Source of the DNA: Candidatus Scybalomonas excrementavium
Lineage (GTDB): Bacteria > Bacillota > Clostridia > Lachnospirales > Lachnospiraceae
Direction: 5' to 3'
Assembly: GCA_017694765.1 (NCBI GenBank)
Contig: JADIML010000200.1
Coordinates: 1 to 8,256 of the forward strand
Length of the DNA: 8,256 nucleotides
Part shown: in pieces, positions 1-6,150 of the stretch
How positions within the stretch are numbered: the first letter of the stretch is position 1
Layout: each line of letters opens with the position of its first letter
Translations under genes and position numbers: made by a program
The notes under the pieces: model-generated
The model's database searches: none
What the model was told of the DNA's origin: nothing
The model's input: the letters and a program-made list of their open reading frames with translations, nothing else

Positions 1-764
1 TCAGAAGCACTAACGACAGGAATCACCGTTGTAAATAGTGGTGGAGTTAGAGCAGTAGGGGCTGTAATAAGAGTTACTTTTGCACCACGTAACATGGCAG
101 CTTTTGCGATAGCATATCCCATTTTTCCAGAAGAATGATTTGTAATATAGCGAACAGGATCGATGGCTTCTTGTGTTCCACCAGCTGTCACTAAAACTTT
201 TTTATCTTGTAAATCTTTTTCATAAGCAATTGTTTTTACAATGTAATCGAATAATACTTGTTCAGAAGGCATTTTTCCAGCTCCTATATCTCCGCAAGCT
301 AAGAAACCGTTGTCTGGTTCGATGACTTCATAGCCATAATGTTTTAATGTTTTTAGATTATCTTGAACAATAGGGTTTAAATACATGTTTGTATTCATAG
401 CAGGAGCAAATATTTTTGGACAAGTACAAGCCATGACTGTTGTTGTCAACATATCATCGGCAATTCCATGAGAAATTTTTCCAATGACATTGGCAGTGGC
501 AGGAGCAATTAGAACAACATCTGCTAATTTAGCAATGGAGATATGTTCTACATTGAATTGAAAGTTTCGGTCAAACGTATCGACTAAGCATTTGTGATTC
601 GTTAGTGTTTCAAAAGCAATGGGATTAATGAAATTCGTCGCATTCTCTGTCATAAGAACATGAACATCGGCATGTTGTTTTACAAGCATACTTGCTAAAT
701 TAGCAATTTTATAAGCAGCGATACCTCCCGTAACGCCTAACAGTACAGTTTTTCCTTTTAACAT
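1..764 (-). CDS. coaBC: Bifunctional phosphopantothenoylcysteine decarboxylase / phosphopantothenate-cysteine ligase (CoaBC, Dfp), partial
   Basis: This enzyme makes 4'-phosphopantetheine: the CoaB half joins cysteine to 4'-phosphopantothenate, and the FMN-dependent CoaC half decarboxylates the product. Only the first 254 codons are in the window; the C-terminal rest of CoaB lies beyond the left edge. Reading the minus strand from ATG at 764, the CoaC flavoprotein domain shows GVTGGIAAYK (residues 10-19), the catalytic-type His74 in VEHI, the PAMN substrate/FMN motif (121-124) and Cys157 in the flexible flap LACGDIGAGKM. CoaB begins near residue 188 with VTAGGTQEAIDPVR and NHSSGKMGYAIA, the nucleotide-binding start of the ligase. 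The start is fixed by GGAGG at 774-778, nine bases upstream. It is divergent from coaX, which catalyses the preceding pathway step. The family assignment is secure; whether the CoaB half is intact cannot be seen here. Confidence 0.95.
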   Translation of the reverse strand, partial: MLKGKTVLLGVTGGIAAYKIANLASMLVKQHADVHVLMTENATNFINPIAFETLTNHKCLVDTFDRNFQFNVEHISIAKLADVVLIAPATANVIGKISHGIADDMLTTTVMACTCPKIFAPAMNTNMYLNPIVQDNLKTLKHYGYEVIEPDNGFLACGDIGAGKMPSEQVLFDYIVKTIAYEKDLQDKKVLVTAGGTQEAIDPVRYITNHSSGKMGYAIAKAAMLRGAKVTLITAPTALTPPLFTTVIPVVSAS

Positions 765-773
765 ATAGTAAAA

Positions 774-778
774 CCTCC
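774..778 (-). promoter_or_regulatory. Ribosome binding site of coaBC
   Basis: On the minus strand this reads GGAGG, nine bases before the ATG at 764. It fixes the coaBC start. Confidence 0.85.
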
Positions 779-803
779 AAGGTAAAATTCCAATAATAAA
801 TCA

Positions 804-821
804 TATAATGACAACATTATA
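804..821. repeat. 7-bp inverted repeat over the coaBC -10 box
   Basis: TATAATG (804-810) and CATTATA (815-821) form a perfect dyad separated by ACAA. The right half contains the coaBC -10 hexamer read on the minus strand. It could be an operator half-site pair, or simply AT-rich coincidence. Confidence 0.45.
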
Positions 822-824
822 ACA
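816..824 (-). promoter_or_regulatory. Extended -10 promoter element for coaBC
   Basis: On the minus strand this reads TGTTATAAT, a perfect TATAAT preceded by TGN, the extended -10 pattern. No good -35 stands 16-18 bases upstream (TGTACT is the nearest), which is tolerable for an extended -10 promoter. Transcription would start near 809, giving a leader of about 45 nt before the coaBC start. The site is inferred from consensus only. Confidence 0.6.
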
Positions 825-877
825 AATAAGGTAGGAAAAGTACATGATGAAATATTGGAAGTGTCAGAATCTTATTC

Positions 878-906
878 TTGATTTATAGACAAAAAGAGGG
901 TACAAT
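878..906 (+). promoter_or_regulatory. SigA-type promoter for coaX
   Basis: TTGATT (878-883) and TACAAT (901-906) are separated by exactly 17 bases; the -10 matches consensus at five of six positions and the -35 at four of six. Transcription would start near 913, giving a leader of about 70 nt. The long open frame that extends upstream of coaX begins inside this promoter, which supports the downstream start at 983. Confidence 0.7.
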
Positions 907-969
907 AGGAAAAGATCAAGAGAAAGCTAGAAATAGGGAATATTTTTGCTTTAAAATATGGTACGGATT

Positions 970-975
970 GAGGGT
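970..975 (+). promoter_or_regulatory. Ribosome binding site of coaX
   Basis: GAGGGT lies seven bases before ATG at 983. It selects that start over the in-frame upstream codon at 878, whose added 35 residues have no counterpart in the CoaX family. Confidence 0.65.
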
Positions 976-982
976 AGAAACG

Positions 983-1753
983 ATGATACTAGCATTGGAT
1001 ATAGGAAATACAAACATTGTTATTGGTTGTATACAAGATACAGAGATTGTGTTTGAAGGAAGACTTGCATCCGATCGGGATAAAACGATGGATGAGTATG
1101 CCATCAGTTTTAAAACATTATTTGATATTTATAAGGTTGACATCAAACGAATAGAAGGAGCTATTATTTCTTCTGTTGTTCCGCCTCTAACGAATCCTTT
1201 AAAAGAGGCAATTTATAAAGTAACTGGTCATAAGCCACTTGTGGTAGGACCGGGAATTAAAACAGGTCTTAATATTTTAATGGATAATCCGGGACAACTT
1301 GGAGCCGATCTTGTAGTAGATGCAGTTGCTGCCATTCATGAATATCAAGCACCGTTGATTGTTTTTGATATGGGAACAGCAACGACTTGTTCGGTCATTG
1401 ATAAAAATAACAATTATATCGGAGGAATCATTTATCCGGGAATGAAAGTAGCAGAGGAAGCGCTTTCTAGCAAAGCATCTCAGTTGCCTTTTATTAGCTT
1501 TGATGCTCCAAAACGCGTGATTGGAAAAAATACAGTAGATTGTATGAAAAGTGGTATGATTCATGGAAATGCAGCAATGATAGATGGAATGATAGATAGA
1601 ATTGAAGAGGAACTACAAGAGAGGGCAACTGTCATCGCAACAGGTGGTTTATCCAAATGTGTCATTCCATACTGTAAACGAGAAATCGTTTATGATAATG
1701 ACTTGCTATTAAAAGGACTTATTCTAATTTATAAAAAAAATATAGGCAATTAA
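983..1753 (+). CDS. coaX: Type III pantothenate kinase (CoaX)
   Basis: CoaX phosphorylates pantothenate with ATP in the cytoplasm, the first committed step of coenzyme A synthesis. Type III kinases belong to the ASKHA fold and, unlike type I enzymes, are generally not feedback-inhibited by CoA. The 256-residue protein has the usual family length. It starts directly with the phosphate-binding motif LALDIGNTN (3-11). It then shows QLGAD with the likely catalytic Asp109, the second phosphate loop FDMGTATT (128-135), GGIIYPGM (147-154) and the C-terminal VIATGGLS (217-224). The frame is open upstream to 878, but the promoter at 878-906, the RBS at 970-975 and the family N-terminus all support ATG 983. 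One oddity is Leu110, where many CoaX proteins have Arg in GADR. It is divergent from coaBC, so pathway steps 1 to 3 share one control region. Confidence 0.95.
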   Translation: MILALDIGNTNIVIGCIQDTEIVFEGRLASDRDKTMDEYAISFKTLFDIYKVDIKRIEGAIISSVVPPLTNPLKEAIYKVTGHKPLVVGPGIKTGLNILMDNPGQLGADLVVDAVAAIHEYQAPLIVFDMGTATTCSVIDKNNNYIGGIIYPGMKVAEEALSSKASQLPFISFDAPKRVIGKNTVDCMKSGMIHGNAAMIDGMIDRIEEELQERATVIATGGLSKCVIPYCKREIVYDNDLLLKGLILIYKKNIGN

Positions 1754-1754
1754 A

Positions 1755-1806
1755 AATAGCAGTCGAGACAGAAGGATATGAAATAGCTTTTGTTTTGACT
1801 GCTATT
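1755..1806 (+). other. Long RNA hairpin after coaX (20-bp stem, 12-nt loop)
   Basis: The arms 1755-1774 and 1787-1806 pair along their whole length in plus-strand RNA: 17 Watson-Crick pairs plus three G-U pairs and no mismatch. The outer ten pairs are a perfect inverted repeat (AATAGCAGTC / GACTGCTATT). It begins two bases after the coaX stop. The following sequence (CGTTAGTTTC) is not a proper U-run, so this is either a weak terminator or a 3'-end stabilising or processing structure. The three G-U pairs become A-C mismatches on the other strand, so the structure favours plus-strand RNA. Confidence 0.6.
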
Positions 1807-1809
1807 CGT

Positions 1810-1831
1810 TAGTTTCAATGGAAAGAAACTA
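1810..1831 (+). other. Small hairpin in the leader of the SpoIID-like gene
   Basis: TAGTTTC (1810-1816) and GAAACTA (1825-1831) form a perfect 7-bp inverted repeat with an 8-nt loop, followed by TGTTTTA. It might help the preceding hairpin end coaX transcription. Its stem has only two G-C pairs, so it is weak. I find no convincing SigA promoter between here and the gene start; TTGACT at 1795-1800 has no matching -10. Confidence 0.3.
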
Positions 1832-1848
1832 TGTTTTACAGAGCGAAT

Positions 1849-1853
1849 GGAGG
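1849..1853 (+). promoter_or_regulatory. Ribosome binding site deciding the SpoIID-like start
   Basis: GGAGG lies five bases before ATG at 1859. The alternative in-frame ATG at 1847 overlaps this site, so translation most likely begins at 1859. Confidence 0.75.
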
Positions 1854-1858
1854 TTTTT

Positions 1859-3466
1859 ATGAAGAAAAGATGGAAGAAGGCAATGAGTATTATGCTTGTT
1901 GCTATTATGGTTGCGATACAACAGCCTATCTTGGCAGCGACTAAAACAGATTCTCTTAGAATTGGTTTAACAACAGAGTTTGCGACAAAGAGCAGTTTAA
2001 AAGTTTCAGATTCTAAAATTTTAATTGGCTATAGTGTGACAAATCAGTATAAAACATTAGCAACACTCTCTAGCACAAATGGCTTTACATTTATACCTAC
2101 TTCAAAATATTTTGCCAAATCGACACAAACATATGATAGCTATGAAGAGGCTAAGATGATGGCAGACAGCTTGAGAAAAAATTATAATATTATAGCATAT
2201 GTCGGTTTTTTTAATAGTGAATCGATCAGTATTGTGATTGGAGAAACTGGAAGCTCTAGTACATTAAAAACGATTATGAATCAAGTAAAAGGAGCATTTG
2301 GACTTTCTTTTGAAAGTTTAGGAGCAGATAATGGTCATCGGGTCAAATTGACTGGAAGTGAAGACACGATTCTTTATGATGGAAGTGGGGAAAATGGATA
2401 TCCACAAGTTGCGCCTGTTTCCAAAAACGAAGCCGGAGATAAAGTGTTGACACTTGGATCCAAATCTTATCGTGGGCGTTTAGAGATTGGAAGATATGGT
2501 AGTACAAGCGTTACAGCCGTTAATGTCATTCCAATCGATGATTATTTATATGGGGTAGTTCCAGCGGAAATGGTTTCTAGTTGGCATGAGGAAGCATTAA
2601 AAACACAAGCAGTAGTAGCAAGAACTTATGCAGCAAATAAAGGTGGTTTTGCCAGTGATTCTAACAGTAGTAAACCATATATTTTAAATGATACGACATC
2701 AAGTCAGGTCTATAAAGGATATCAAATAGAAGAACAATCAACGAACCAAGCAGTAGATGCTACAAAAGGAACATATATTTATTATAAAGATTCCTTGATT
2801 GATGCTACCTTTTTTTCCACAAGTGGCGGTGCTACAGCAAGTTGTGATGAAGTTTGGGCAGGAGATGTTGCATATTTAAAAAGTGTTCCTGATATTTATG
2901 AGTTAGAACCAGAAAAGAAGCCGTGGATTATGACATTTACCAATGAGATGATTCAAGCAAAGCTAAGTGCCCAAGGTAAGAGTGTTGGAACGGTACAGTC
3001 TTTAATCGAAGATATGCGCTCTAATAGTAACCGTTTATATTCTTTAAAAATCAAAGGGAGTAGCGGAACTTTAACATTACAAAAATCAGCAGTCAGAAGC
3101 TATTTTGGAACATATAGTACCAAATTTAAAGTTATAAAAGCAGGAGATGTTCCAGATAAGGTTACCGTGTTAAGTGGAAATGGAAAGCAAACAACAAAGC
3201 GAATCCAAAGTAGTTATATATTAAGTGCGAATGGGACAACCAAGGGTAGTGATACAGATAACGAACAATTTATTGTTATGGGAAGTAACAATTTATCTAA
3301 TTATCCAAAAAATGCCCCTCAAAAAGTAGGAACGTATTATTTTGCAGGAATGGGATATGGTCATGGCGTTGGTATGAGTCAATCTGGTGCTAATGGAATG
3401 GCAAAGGCTGGATATACATATGAAGAAATTATTAAACATTATTACAGTGGTGTAGAAGTAAAATAG
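1859..3466 (+). CDS. Secreted SpoIID/LytB-domain protein (peptidoglycan lytic transglycosylase-like)
   Basis: The predicted 535-residue protein (from ATG 1859) starts with a basic segment, MKKRWKK, and a hydrophobic core ending in ILA, a typical signal peptide. It is therefore likely exported and active at the cell wall. Residues about 85-150 resemble a SPOR repeat (YDSYEEAKMMADSLRKNY followed by a YVGFF strand), a fold that binds denuded glycan; this is tentative. The SpoIID domain begins near residue 204 with YRGRLEIG and contains VVPAEM, where Glu237 is in the position of the catalytic Glu of SpoIID. EALKTQAVVARTYA follows, then FFSTSGGATASCDEVWAG and the C-terminal GYGHGVGMSQSGA (about 500-512). 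SpoIID of Bacillus cleaves glycan strands during engulfment; LytB-like relatives act elsewhere in growth. This protein is much longer than classic SpoIID, so a sporulation role is not proven. The His usual in FHSTSGG is Phe here. It lies 43 bp before queA. Confidence 0.85.
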   Translation: MKKRWKKAMSIMLVAIMVAIQQPILAATKTDSLRIGLTTEFATKSSLKVSDSKILIGYSVTNQYKTLATLSSTNGFTFIPTSKYFAKSTQTYDSYEEAKMMADSLRKNYNIIAYVGFFNSESISIVIGETGSSSTLKTIMNQVKGAFGLSFESLGADNGHRVKLTGSEDTILYDGSGENGYPQVAPVSKNEAGDKVLTLGSKSYRGRLEIGRYGSTSVTAVNVIPIDDYLYGVVPAEMVSSWHEEALKTQAVVARTYAANKGGFASDSNSSKPYILNDTTSSQVYKGYQIEEQSTNQAVDATKGTYIYYKDSLIDATFFSTSGGATASCDEVWAGDVAYLKSVPDIYELEPEKKPWIMTFTNEMIQAKLSAQGKSVGTVQSLIEDMRSNSNRLYSLKIKGSSGTLTLQKSAVRSYFGTYSTKFKVIKAGDVPDKVTVLSGNGKQTTKRIQSSYILSANGTTKGSDTDNEQFIVMGSNNLSNYPKNAPQKVGTYYFAGMGYGHGVGMSQSGANGMAKAGYTYEEIIKHYYSGVEVK

Positions 3467-3509
3467 TACTTTTAGTTATAGAAAAGAAAAAGGAAAGAGT
3501 AAGAAAATT

Positions 3510-4538
3510 ATGATGAAAACACAAGACTTTTATTATCATTTACCAGAAGAATTAATTGCACAAGATCCATTAGAAGATCGTTCTAGTTCTAGATTAATGG
3601 TGTTAAACAAAGAAACAGGAAAAATCGAACATCATATTTTTAAGGAAATTATTGAGTATTTAAAAGAAGGAGATTGTCTTGTTATTAATGATACGAAAGT
3701 AATTCCAGCTCGTTTAATTGGTGAAAAAGAAGGAACAGGGGCAAAAATTGAATTGCTTCTTTTAAAGAGAAAACAAGATGATGTTTGGGAAACATTAGTA
3801 AAACCAGGGAAAAAGGCAAAGCCGGGTACAAGGATCATGTTTGGAAATGGTCTTTTAGTAGGAGAAATTATTGATATTGTAGAAGAGGGAAATCGTCTCA
3901 TTAAATTTTATTATGAAGGAATTTTTGAAGAGGTATTAGATCAACTTGGACAAATGCCACTCCCACCTTATATTACACATCAATTAGAAGATAAAAATCG
4001 CTATCAAACAGTTTATGCAAAGCATGCAGGGTCTGCCGCTGCTCCTACAGCTGGACTTCATTTTACACCAGAATTATTAAAGGCAATTGAACAAAAAGGT
4101 ATAAAACTTGCAAGAGTAACACTTCATGTGGGACTTGGAACGTTTCGACCTGTAAAGGTAGAAGATGTAACGAACCATCATATGCACTCTGAATTTTATA
4201 TGATTACAGAAGAAGCAGCTCGTATTATTAACGAAACAAAAGAAAAAGGTGGACGTGTTATTTCAGTTGGAACAACAAGTACAAGAACATTAGAGTCCGT
4301 TGCAGATGAACGTGGATATGTAAAAGAAACAAGTGGTTGGACAGAAATTTTTATTTATCCGGGATATCAATTTAAATGTGTAGATGCTTTGATTACAAAT
4401 TTTCATTTGCCAGAATCTACTTTGCTTATGTTAGTATCGGCATTGGCAGGAAAAGAACATATTATGGCTGCCTATGAGGAAGCAGTAAAAGAAAAATATA
4501 GATTTTTCTCCTTTGGAGATGCTATGTTCCTAATGTAA
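3510..4538 (+). CDS. queA: S-adenosylmethionine:tRNA ribosyltransferase-isomerase (QueA)
   Basis: QueA transfers and isomerises the ribosyl part of S-adenosylmethionine onto preQ1 at the wobble position (34) of tRNAs with GUN anticodons, forming epoxyqueuosine. The 342 residues match the family length. Typical blocks in order are LPEELIAQDPLEDRSSSRLM near the N-terminus, INDTKVIPARL (59-69), LGQMPLPPYI, YAKHAGSAAAPTAGLHFT, LHVGLGTFRPV, GTTSTRTLES, ITNFHLPESTLLMLVSA and FSFGDAMFL at the C-terminus. No part is missing. Start codons at 3510 and 3513 are adjacent; the second gives the more usual MKTxDF-type beginning. The ribosome binding site is weak (AGGAAAGAG at 3491-3499), in contrast to neighbouring genes. 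It is probably co-transcribed with the SpoIID-like gene, since no promoter is visible in the 43-bp gap. The tgt gene, a frequent partner in this neighbourhood, does not follow. Confidence 0.96.
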   Translation: MMKTQDFYYHLPEELIAQDPLEDRSSSRLMVLNKETGKIEHHIFKEIIEYLKEGDCLVINDTKVIPARLIGEKEGTGAKIELLLLKRKQDDVWETLVKPGKKAKPGTRIMFGNGLLVGEIIDIVEEGNRLIKFYYEGIFEEVLDQLGQMPLPPYITHQLEDKNRYQTVYAKHAGSAAAPTAGLHFTPELLKAIEQKGIKLARVTLHVGLGTFRPVKVEDVTNHHMHSEFYMITEEAARIINETKEKGGRVISVGTTSTRTLESVADERGYVKETSGWTEIFIYPGYQFKCVDALITNFHLPESTLLMLVSALAGKEHIMAAYEEAVKEKYRFFSFGDAMFLM

Positions 4539-4592
4539 ACCAAAATATTACATTTAACGGTAACGATGATCGCAGAAATTTTTTGTAAATAC

Positions 4593-4621
4593 TTGACGAA
4601 AGATATAATAATTGCGATAAT
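4593..4621 (+). promoter_or_regulatory. SigA-type promoter for gltX
   Basis: TTGACG (4593-4598) and GATAAT (4616-4621) are 17 bases apart; each hexamer matches consensus at five of six positions. The T-rich stretch just upstream (4579-4584) could act as an UP-like element. Transcription would start near 4628, giving a leader of about 60 nt. The helicase follows gltX with no gap, so this promoter probably serves both. I see no clear terminator for queA between 4539 and here. Confidence 0.75.
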
Positions 4622-4644
4622 GAAAGATAGAAAATTTTTATAAA

Positions 4645-4665
4645 AAAGCAGTGAGAAAATGCTTT
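4645..4665 (+). other. Small hairpin in the gltX leader
   Basis: AAAGCA (4645-4650) and TGCTTT (4660-4665) form a 6-bp stem with a 9-nt loop, placed 11 bases before the ribosome binding site. It is too weak to call an attenuator, and there is no T-box-like or other riboswitch architecture in this short leader. Confidence 0.25.
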
Positions 4666-4676
4666 ATTGTAAATAC

Positions 4677-4682
4677 AGGAGG
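4677..4682 (+). promoter_or_regulatory. Ribosome binding site of gltX
   Basis: AGGAGG lies seven bases before ATG at 4690. It fixes that start rather than the in-frame GTG at 4651, which would add 13 residues not found in the family and has no site of its own. Confidence 0.9.
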
Positions 4683-4689
4683 AACAATA

Positions 4690-6150
4690 ATGGCTAAAAT
4701 CAGAACAAGATTTGCACCAAGTCCAACAGGGCGTATGCATGTTGGTAATTTAAGAACAGCGCTTTATGCGTATTTAATTGCGAAACACGAAGGAGGAGAT
4801 TTCTTACTTCGTATTGAAGATACGGATCAAGAGCGTTATGTAGAAGGTGCTGTTGATATTATTTATAGAACATTAGAAAAAACAGGATTAATCCATGATG
4901 AAGGTCCTGATAAAGATGGTGGCTGTGGTCCATATGTGCAAAGTGAGCGTATGGCATCTGGTATCTATATGGAATACGCAAAACAATTAGTAGAAAAAGG
5001 AGAAGCATACTATTGTTTTTGTGATGCAGATCGCCTTGCTTCTTTACGTACAGAGGCTACAGAAGGAAAAGAAATCGCAAAATATGATAAACACTGTTTA
5101 CAGTTATCAAAAGAAGAAGTACAAGCGAAATTAGATGCTGGCATTCCTTTTGTTATTCGTCAAAACAATCCAACAGAAGGAACAACAACGTTCCATGATG
5201 AAATTTATGGAGATATTACAGTTCCAAATTCAGAACTTGATGATATGATCTTAATCAAATCTGATGGGTATCCAACTTATAATTTTGCTAACGTAGTAGA
5301 TGACCATTTAATGGGAATTACACACGTTGTTCGTGGGAATGAATACTTATCTTCTTCACCAAAGTATAACCGTTTATACGAAGCCTTTGGTTGGGAAGTT
5401 CCAGTTTATGTACACTGCCCATTGATTACAAATGAACAACATCAAAAGTTAAGTAAAAGAAGTGGACATTCTTCTTATGAAGATTTAATCGAACAAGGAT
5501 TTTTAACAGAAACGATTGTAAACTTCGTAGCACTTCTTGGTTGGAGTCCAGAAGATGATAGAGAAATCTTTTCTTTAGAGGAACTTGTAAAAGAATTCGA
5601 TTATCATAGAATGTCCAAAACTCCATCTGTATTTGATATGGTAAAATTAGCTTGGATGAATGGAGAATACATCAAAGCTATGGATGAGGATAAATTCTTT
5701 ACGATGGCACTTCCACATATGAAAGAAGTGATTACAAAAGAGGTAGATTTCCATAAAATTGCAGCTCTTGTAAAAACAAGAATTGAAAAATTCACAGAAA
5801 TTAAAGAACATATTGATTTCATTGAAGCAGTGCCAGAATATGATATTGCAATGTATACACATAAGAAAATGAAAACAAATCCAGAAACTTCTCTAGAAGT
5901 GTTAAAGGATATATTACCAGTATTAGAAGCACAAGAAGATTATAGCAATGATGCTCTTTATGAAATGCTTATTAACTTTGTAAAAGCAAAAGAAGTGAAA
6001 AATGGATATGTTATGTGGCCAGTTCGTACAGCGGTTTCTGGAAAACAGTCAACTCCTGGTGGAGCAACAGAAATTATGGAAATTATAGGAAAAGAAGAAA
6101 CGATTGCTCGTGTAAAACAAGCAATTGCAAAATTGGAGGCAGAAATCTAG
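4690..6150 (+). CDS. gltX: Glutamyl-tRNA synthetase (GltX)
   Basis: GltX is a class I aminoacyl-tRNA synthetase that attaches glutamate to tRNA(Glu). In many Bacillota without glutaminyl-tRNA synthetase it also charges tRNA(Gln), for later amidation by GatCAB; which type this is cannot be told from sequence alone. The 486-residue protein begins at ATG 4690. It shows RFAPSPTGRMHVGN, with the HIGH-equivalent HVGN at 17-20, then the glutamate-binding region LLRIEDTDQER. A zinc-type CFC...YDKHC cluster follows (Cys109, Cys111, Tyr132, Cys136), then DDHLMGITHVVRGNEYL and the KMSKS-equivalent KLSKR (253-257). The C-terminal anticodon-binding helical domain ends with MWPVRTAVSGKQSTPGG and MEIIGKEETIARV, as usual for the family. 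It is intact, has its own promoter, and ends directly against the helicase start. Confidence 0.97.
   Translation: MAKIRTRFAPSPTGRMHVGNLRTALYAYLIAKHEGGDFLLRIEDTDQERYVEGAVDIIYRTLEKTGLIHDEGPDKDGGCGPYVQSERMASGIYMEYAKQLVEKGEAYYCFCDADRLASLRTEATEGKEIAKYDKHCLQLSKEEVQAKLDAGIPFVIRQNNPTEGTTTFHDEIYGDITVPNSELDDMILIKSDGYPTYNFANVVDDHLMGITHVVRGNEYLSSSPKYNRLYEAFGWEVPVYVHCPLITNEQHQKLSKRSGHSSYEDLIEQGFLTETIVNFVALLGWSPEDDREIFSLEELVKEFDYHRMSKTPSVFDMVKLAWMNGEYIKAMDEDKFFTMALPHMKEVITKEVDFHKIAALVKTRIEKFTEIKEHIDFIEAVPEYDIAMYTHKKMKTNPETSLEVLKDILPVLEAQEDYSNDALYEMLINFVKAKEVKNGYVMWPVRTAVSGKQSTPGGATEIMEIIGKEETIARVKQAIAKLEAEI
6135..6139 (+). promoter_or_regulatory. Ribosome binding site of the helicase gene, inside gltX
   Basis: GGAGG in the last codons of gltX lies 11 bases before ATG 6151 and 14 before ATG 6154. 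The spacing is longer than optimal, which fits ribosomes finishing gltX and re-initiating at once on the adjoining start. Confidence 0.6.

Noticed and set aside
804..809. Plus-strand TATAAT as a second coaX promoter.
   Set aside because: No acceptable -35 hexamer lies 16-18 bases upstream and there is no extended -10 TG.
844..888. A 14-residue open frame (MMKYWKCQNLILDL) upstream of coaX that could be a leader peptide.
   Set aside because: It lies mostly upstream of the best coaX promoter (878-906) and overlaps it, so it would not be on the main coaX transcript; its own promoter lacks a -35.
940..959. 7-bp inverted repeat ATATTTT / AAAATAT in the coaX leader as a regulatory hairpin.
   Set aside because: It is made only of A-T pairs and is expected by chance in this AT-rich leader.
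878..982. N-terminal extension of coaX from an in-frame upstream start codon.
   Set aside because: The extra 35 residues are unlike any CoaX N-terminus, overlap the promoter, and have no ribosome binding site; ATG 983 has one.
1277..1564. Minus-strand open frames inside coaX and likewise inside queA, gltX and the helicase.
   Set aside because: They are antisense shadows of clearly conserved genes, have no good ribosome binding sites, and their low-complexity sequences resemble no family I know.
4539..4592. Intrinsic terminator for queA, suggested by the T-run at 4579-4584.
   Set aside because: No stem of useful length precedes the T-run; the best candidate is a 4-bp CGAT/ATCG with a one-base loop, which cannot form.
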